From assembly GCA_914767715.1 (NCBI GenBank), contig OU612065.1:13084001-13148000 (forward strand): a DNA stretch of 64,000 nt, in the 5' to 3' direction. The notes below the pieces were generated by a model. The model searched no databases and was not told the origin of the DNA. It was given only the letters and a program-made list of their open reading frames with translations. Both the position numbers and the translations under genes were made by a program. This stretch comes from Membranipora membranacea. Its lineage: Eukaryota; Bryozoa; Gymnolaemata; Cheilostomatida; Membraniporidae. Shown here one piece after another: positions 58,701 to 64,000 of the stretch (the stretch's first letter is position 1; each line of letters starts with the position of its first letter).

Positions 58701-61700
58701 GACTCAAGGCCATGCCATAATGAAGGCTCTCAGGGAAAAAATGTCCAAAAGTGGTAGGATTTTTTTATCTCAACTCCCATCATATGTAGTATAAGAGTCA
58801 ATTATTCATTGGGTTACCCTTTTTTGATGACAGAACCTGTTGTCATGCAAAGGACTCATTCTGACATGTTTCATTACCATGAAATCTGTTGTGTGGCCTG
58901 CAATGAATTCAGGGTCTAAAATTCATGTGAACAAACAACTGTTTCTTTTCTGACATTGTTTTATATGATTGGTGTCTTATTTTCCCGTTCTATAGAGCTG
59001 AAACGGAAAATAGATCTGAAGCTGAAGCCTGAAGCTGATAATAAGAAACCAGAACATGAGAAATTAAAGGGTACTCAGGGTGAATCAGAGACCTTCAAAG
59101 TTAGGGAAAAATACAATACAACTAGCCAACTGAAGTCAAAACCTGACAAGTCTGCTCCTAAAACTCAGCCCTATGAAGAAAGTGTGAAACCTACAGACAA
59201 AACCAGTATGGCACCACCCAAATCAAAAACTGACAAGTCTGCACTGAAACTGCATGCCTACGATGAGAGTGTCAAACCCTCAGAGGCTAATGGAAAAACA
59301 CAATCCAAATCAAAAACTGACAAGCCTACACTGAAAACCCAGATGCACGAAGAGCATGTCAAACCTGGTGAAACCAATAGTTCAACACAACCAAAATCAA
59401 AAACTGACAAGTCGTCTCTCAAAACCACAACATACCAAGACAGTTCTAAAACTCTAGACACAGGAAATACAACACAGTCCAAGTCAAAACCGGACAAAAC
59501 TGCTCCAAAAACACCAACATATGAAGAGGTGGACTTGTTCGCATCACTGAGGACTGAAGAGAATACAAAGAAGTCTCTGAAGAGAAAAGCAAGCAGGTCT
59601 AAACCAGTCACTAAAGATGACACGGTCGGCACTAAGCAAACATCTACTGCAGGTACTGTTGTGTGATACTATGTCTATCACTAAGTTGACCATAAATCCA
59701 TACTTCAAATGTGAGAAAAGCCCATAATTTTTTCTAAATAAATCCAATGAGATATGAAATGCTTTGAAAATTGTTGGGATAGTTTTGGTCTGTCAAAACG
59801 TACTGCGCTTGCCTTATGGTAAATTTATGGTGTCTGTCTGTAGCCCGAAGTAGCATTTGGTATGATACTCAGGGCTCAGCTATAAACTTTTAGAACATGC
59901 TCAGTCTGTTACCCCTGCAAACATTTAACTACCGTTATAATTTTTACAGCTTTTTCAAATTCTGACAAGAGAGCGGATACTGATACTCCTCCTCCAACCA
60001 AGAAGGCAGTGTGCTTTAATCTAGAGAAGAATACATTCCACACATGGGAATTTGACAGTTCCGCATTATTTGCCACAAGAAAACAGGTCCACCTGGAAAA
60101 TGTCAGAAAGGAGGCGCTACCTATGAAATCACGGTCCACTGATGATGAGGTACCATCAACATCATCATCGTATCAAACCTCTGCTACTGCAGCTAGAGTA
60201 GACGCTCAGTCACTTAAACCCGTTATCGACTCTAAAAAGGGCTACGCTAGAATTCCCGATCTTCCCATGTTCACCGAGAAGCCTAGGAGAGACAGCTTAC
60301 CAGGGACTGTTCCTAAAGAGCCGGATCAAGTAGGATATATGCCATCTGAGCAGCAGACTCAGTTGCAAATGCCACAAGCACTGCTTGTGCGACCGCCCGC
60401 TCTTTCTAAGCCCAAACAAGCCCAGGAAGCTAAAGTCATGGAGACTGTGATACCGCTAATACCACCAGATCCGGCCTCATCTCAGAGGGAAAATAAGAGC
60501 TCAGATTCAAATGACGATATGGACATTGATGCAATGCTAGAGGCTGCAGAGACAACTCCAATTTCAATAACTCCAACACCAGTACCTCCACCAAAACAAG
60601 TACCTCCTCCTAAACCAGTACCTGCTCCAAAACCAGTACCTGCTCCAACTTCAGTACCTGCTCCAACTTCAGTACCTGCACCATCACAAACCATTGTACA
60701 TTCTGTGCCACCCCTGAAACCACCTCCCATACCTCCTCCGATAGTACCAAGCACCTCAAAGACTTTGAAAGGTCCAATACAACCACCAAAGGCACTGTCA
60801 TCTACCGACCCTGCAAAACTAAAGAAGCTTCTCCTAAATCCCACAGATGCACTTGCAGAAACTCTGAGCACATTGCTGTCTAATCTAGCCAAGCAGGCAG
60901 CAGGAGAGGGTTCCACAGTCAGTGGTGAAGAGGGTTCTTCTCTGGCAGAACCAGATAGTTTCCCTTACGCAGTCAACATGTCAGAACCCAGGCAAGTAAA
61001 CACAGCACCAGCAAGGGTAGAACAAGTCAATAAGTCTGCCTCATCATCAACAGCTTCTATCCCCTTACCGGATGTCTCTCCCACAGCAAAACAAGGAGAG
61101 AAAGACAAAGGAGAAGTCACTGAGTCATCCTCAGACGATGATGACTGCTCCAGGCTCGTTGCCAACTCTGCCGCTAACCGAGATACTCAGCCATCGACAG
61201 AGACCAAACAATCCAAACCATTATTAGATGACCCGCCTAAGAGAACAAAGGTCACACTTTTACCTGACCCTGAGCCTAGTGAAACCCAGCAATCCTCTCA
61301 TACAGGACCACCGATAGTCACAAGACAACCTCTACTACCTGATCCCGAACCCCAACAATTATCAGGAGAGTATTACACAGGTCATTATCTAACTGGTAGT
61401 TCAGCACCTTCTGCAGCTACTGGCACTCAATCACTTGATGGACCCTGGTCAGCTGGCCAGACATCCAGGTCATCTCCCAGATGGCTGGTCGGATATTCGC
61501 CTCCATCTTATGGGGGTGCGTATCCAACTCGCCACCCGCAAGGATACTCTCATTCCTACCAGCTACCAGGACTTGGTTCTCCAGTACACACAACAAATGA
61601 ACCCTCATGGTACGATGACAAAAGTACATTATCGGAGGCAAGCTATCCAAAGCAAGACGAGAGGCAGAAAAAAACTTCATTGGACCCGCCTGAGTCATCA

Positions 61701-63788
61701 GCTCATAAATCAAGCCAAAAACCTGGTGCAGGGCGTGGAAGTATATTATCGGAGGCAAGCTATCCAAAGCAAGATGAGAGGCAGAAAAAAAGTCCATTGG
61801 ACCCGCCTGAGGCATCAGCTCATACAACGAGCCAAAAACCTGGTGCAGGGCGTGGAAAGCTGAGCTTTAGTGTTGCAAAAAAGCCAGAGCCATTCAAATT
61901 GAGTGGTTCCTCAGTATTCAATGAAACTGACGATGACAAGAAAAGTCTATATCAACCTGCAAAGGAAAATTTAGCATCGTCTGTATCCAGTTTTTTTGAT
62001 CAAACAATCAAAGATGTTAATTTGATCGATCTGCCTGCGTCTCTTCTACAAACATCTAACACCAGTACCATTGACAATGAAACCAAGAAAAAAGATTCCG
62101 GATTGCCTGATCTCTCAAAAATATCCTTGCCAAGCAGCCTTGTGAAGCTTCCGGCAAGTGCTGGTGGTGTAAGTTCCAATACTACTGCAAAGTCTTCAAC
62201 AACAAGTGCTGAGCAGCACAGAGCAAAAGAAACCAGTTTGAGCGGAAATAGTGACATATCACTGAAGGTTGAAGTACCGCTATCTTTTGTGCGATCAAAG
62301 CGAGCATCTGTCGAGTGTGAAACCTCAGCATACAGTGGAACCAAAGACTCTCTTCAGTCATCAAATCAATCCAATTTAGGTTTCCCGGCTATATCGGGAG
62401 ACCTTGTATCTAATCTTCCAAAAAGTCTTGTCCATGGGGCAGGTGATGCTGATAATATGGGCATGACAGCGACGAGCTCAGAGCTGAAACATCACACAAA
62501 TGAAGCAAAAGTTTCTTGTAAGATGCAGTTGCCACTAAGTTTAGTTTTTACACCTGCCATGAGGTCAAAATCATCAAAAAGTACTGACGCAACGCCCCCA
62601 GTAATCCAGGCTCCAAAGAGCTGTGAGAATGACAATCTCTTGAAATTCCATGGAGCCGATCTAACTCTCAAATTACCATCCAGCCTTGTTGTCCAAAAGA
62701 CTTCACTAGATAAGCCAACTACCTCACCCGCACTAATTGAGCCCACTAATCAGGATGTTGCAGTTGTTGGAGGTCTTGATCTACTCCAAGGTGTGAAACT
62801 TCCTTCGAGTCTTGTCGTGCAGAAGAAAACTGACAATACACCGCTGCTCAATAGCAACATTGATGCAGCCCCTATCCCTGACCTATCATTTGGTGACAGC
62901 AATGAAGTAAGTAAGGGGGAAAAACGAGGTAGACTTTCACCAGCTGGCACAGCAAGTAAGGCTGCTCGTTTGAGAGAAGAAAGAGACGTTCCTTTTCTGC
63001 CGAAAAGATACGCTGTCAAAAGATCTCGAAGCCGATCATCTAGTCCTCAGCATGTCAGACACCGGAGCCCTGGACGCTCCAGGCGCAGTCGCTCACGATC
63101 CCCGAGGCATAGCAGATCGAGATCTCCCAGGCAAAGCAGATCACGTTCTCCAAGACGAAGCAGATCCCGATCTCCAAGGCGGAGCAGATCGAGGTCTCCA
63201 AGGCGTAGCCGGTCACGAACACCACCACGATACAGAAGAAGGCGATCCCCGAGTCCATCTAGAGACAAACGGAGAAGAAACTTCTCTCCAGGCTCGCCTC
63301 GTAGAACTAGAGCAAGAAGAAGCAGGTCTCCTGAGCGTAGGAGGAGGAGTTCATCACCTGTATCAAAGAGAAGCTCCAAATCCTCGCCAGCCCGACGCCG
63401 CAGATCACCTAGGAGGTCATCAGCCAGTCCAACCAGGAGAAGGAGATCTCCTGCTTCAAAATCCCAGACAAGCTTGCCATATACTCCGAGTGGTAAAGGC
63501 TCTCCTGTCAGTCCACATAGGCAAGCCCAATCAAGTCTGTCTAATAGCCCTCATCACAAGACAAGAATTGACTCTCCTCTAGCCAGATCATCAGCCACTA
63601 GTAGCTCTCAATCATCTAATAATACTGTGGAACTAACAATGAAAGAATCTTCTGGATCACTGGTAGAAGCCACTCAGATGTCATCCACATCATTGGCTTC
63701 AGCAGGCCCAAGCTCAGCCTCGGAGGGCCAAGGAAATTCAGTGCAACCAGCCAGGTTAGATCATTGCAATCATAATTTTCTCAGTTGA
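49793..63788 (+). CDS. TASOR/TEX15-like protein with two tandem pseudo-PARP (DUF3715-like) modules, disordered repeats and an RS-rich tail
   Basis: Eighteen exons join in phase: 49793-49817, 50184-50338, 50535-50709, 51122-51210, 51447-51706, 51909-52129, 53097-53272, 53504-53663, 53839-53927, 54603-54823, 55036-56009, 56288-56302, 56893-56994, 57465-57626, 58098-58214, 58577-58753, 58996-59652, 59950-63788. They total 7,614 nt, 2,537 codons plus stop. The start was chosen because the ATG has a good context and its 25-nt exon matches exon 2 in phase; its donor (CAG|GTGCTG) is weak. The N-terminal third resembles the TASOR/TEX15 pseudo-PARP domain (for example GLQLSKHADV, LVFKMMKGKVKTV). The rest is mostly disordered, with acidic Ser patches and basic stretches. 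TASOR is the scaffold of the HUSH silencing complex and TEX15 acts in piRNA-guided silencing; the role here is inferred. The gene may continue beyond the TGA, since a CCAG|GTTAGA donor lies at 63755. Confidence 0.7.
50184..51706 (+). other. Pseudo-PARP module A (exons 2-5)
   Basis: Exon 2 ends in FVDEIYEIYSPGLETK (phase 0); exon 3 carries LKTGIEIGNHPYSLIGDPEL (ends phase 1); exon 4 carries GLQLSKHAD...LVFKMMK (89 nt, ends phase 0); exon 5 carries GKVKTVEEQ, GFDTLTTHGYTLGKAEPSN, MYYVYHFES and CPVALITYKH (ends phase 2). The His-Tyr-Glu catalytic triad expected of an active PARP is not apparent, in line with the pseudo-enzyme nature of this family. Confidence 0.6.
53097..54823 (+). other. Pseudo-PARP module B (exons 7-10), duplicate of module A
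   Basis: Exon 7 ends in FLNIVDITYIMGTKLLEK (phase 0); exon 8 carries YGYTDITNYSVKQLGSICSD and GIRVGNTDKSLLANPNH (phase 1); exon 9 carries GVQLAQHPD...VVLMMRYMP (89 nt, phase 0); exon 10 carries GRQKELTETYMAKEL, GYDSLVSDRRQ, LTYIYGYKDS and LPVAFVRVRF (phase 2). Every exon has a partner of the same phase in module A. The exon 8 acceptor (GGACAAAG|GAT) is unusual but is the one that keeps the frame open. Confidence 0.6.
56288..56302 (+). other. 15-nt microexon
   Basis: AATTAG|ATTTTGTGGTTAAAG|GTAAGT adds NFVVK between exons 11 and 13 with matching phases (1 to 1). Skipping it also keeps the frame, so it could be alternatively spliced. Confidence 0.45.
59133..59567 (+). repeat. Five tandem 29-residue coding repeats
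   Basis: Within exon 17 the unit KSKxDKsalKt..yeesvKp recurs with an exact 87-nt period at 59133, 59220, 59307, 59394 and 59481, the last unit diverging after about 15 residues. Lys-rich with regularly placed acidic and Tyr residues; predicted disordered. Confidence 0.9.
61623..61856 (+). repeat. Duplicated 39-residue coding unit
   Basis: Two 117-nt units encode S(T/I)LSEASYPKQDERQKK followed by SLDPPE.SAH..SQKPGAGRG. They are nearly identical at DNA level, so the duplication is recent. Confidence 0.9.
62031..62816 (+). other. Cluster of seven LPxSLV-type short linear motifs
   Basis: Motifs start at 62031 (LPASLL), 62127 (LPSSLV), 62274 (VPLSFV), 62415 (LPKSLV), 62529 (LPLSLV), 62673 (LPSSLV) and 62799 (LPSSLV). 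They are spaced 32-49 residues apart in otherwise disordered, variable sequence. Confidence 0.85.
63018..63465 (+). other. RS/RSRSP-rich domain
   Basis: Repeated RSRSP, RRSRSRSP and RRRRSP units (about 150 residues) near the C terminus, like the RS domains of SR-type splicing regulators. Expected to be nuclear, phosphorylated and to mediate protein or RNA contacts. Confidence 0.9.
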
Positions 63789-64000
63789 TAATCGTTCTTT
63801 AAAGCATCTGACAGAGGTGATAATTATTATGTTTCTGCACCCCTTAAAACCTTATCTCATTCTGGTTTTCCTGTGAAGTTCAATGTCAAGGGGTTTGTTC
63901 CTTTTTTATGTGTGTTACTTGCGGAAGACCATCAGCTTGGGTGTTTGGAGTTACTTCTCTGTGTGGAGTTACTTGGGTGTGCGGATTCACTTGTAAAATA
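63789..64000. other. Downstream sequence to window end
   Basis: No AATAAA and no clear exon. It could be 3' UTR or intron, depending on whether the donor at 63755 is used. Confidence 0.4.

Noticed and set aside
61417-61827. 136-codon antisense frame in exon 18
   Set aside because: Shadow of the coding strand with an internal repeat caused by the 117-nt duplication.

Overview
The window is eukaryotic nuclear DNA: genes are split by GT/AG introns, genes lie far apart, and most of the sequence is repeats. The gene content points to an invertebrate metazoan, but I cannot name the phylum. Recognisable genes are U5 snRNP TXNL4A/DIM1, the 3' end of a gene resembling small axonemal (ciliary) proteins, and a large TASOR/TEX15-like pseudo-PARP protein. 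All gene models here were built by hand from splice sites and reading-frame phase, without transcript data.

Layout. 0.5-2.4 kb: five 3' exons of a ciliary-type gene (+), convergent with the complete two-exon TXNL4A gene (-) at 3.0-3.9 kb. 4.8-5.4 kb: a fold-back element with tRNA-like sequence in its loop. 7.8-16.2 kb: about 8.4 kb of four abutting satellites (61 bp x48, 46 bp x54, 10 bp x66, then an inverted degenerate 10-bp array). Neighbouring arrays share short sequence pieces, as if each was seeded from the next. 18-43 kb: four paralogous blocks in the same orientation, carrying conserved splice-flanked segments. They are interrupted by nested insertions: TA-flanked and other TIR elements with tRNA-like cores, a 1.8-kb fold-back element, a U2-snRNA-headed SINE with a 15-bp target duplication, dead LINE fragments, and very small hairpin elements of about 32-34 bp. 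Between blocks 2 and 3 lies an unrecognised multi-exon minus-strand gene (33.4-37.2 kb). 43.4-49.8 kb is intergenic.

49.8-63.8 kb is an 18-exon plus-strand gene of about 2,537 codons. It starts with two tandem copies of a pseudo-PARP (DUF3715-like) module whose intron phases match exon by exon. A long disordered region follows, with five 29-residue repeats, a duplicated 39-residue unit, seven LPxSLV-type motifs and an RS-rich tail. In vertebrates, TASOR (HUSH complex) and TEX15 (piRNA pathway) silence transposons; any such role here is inference from family membership. It would fit a window dominated by mobile elements.
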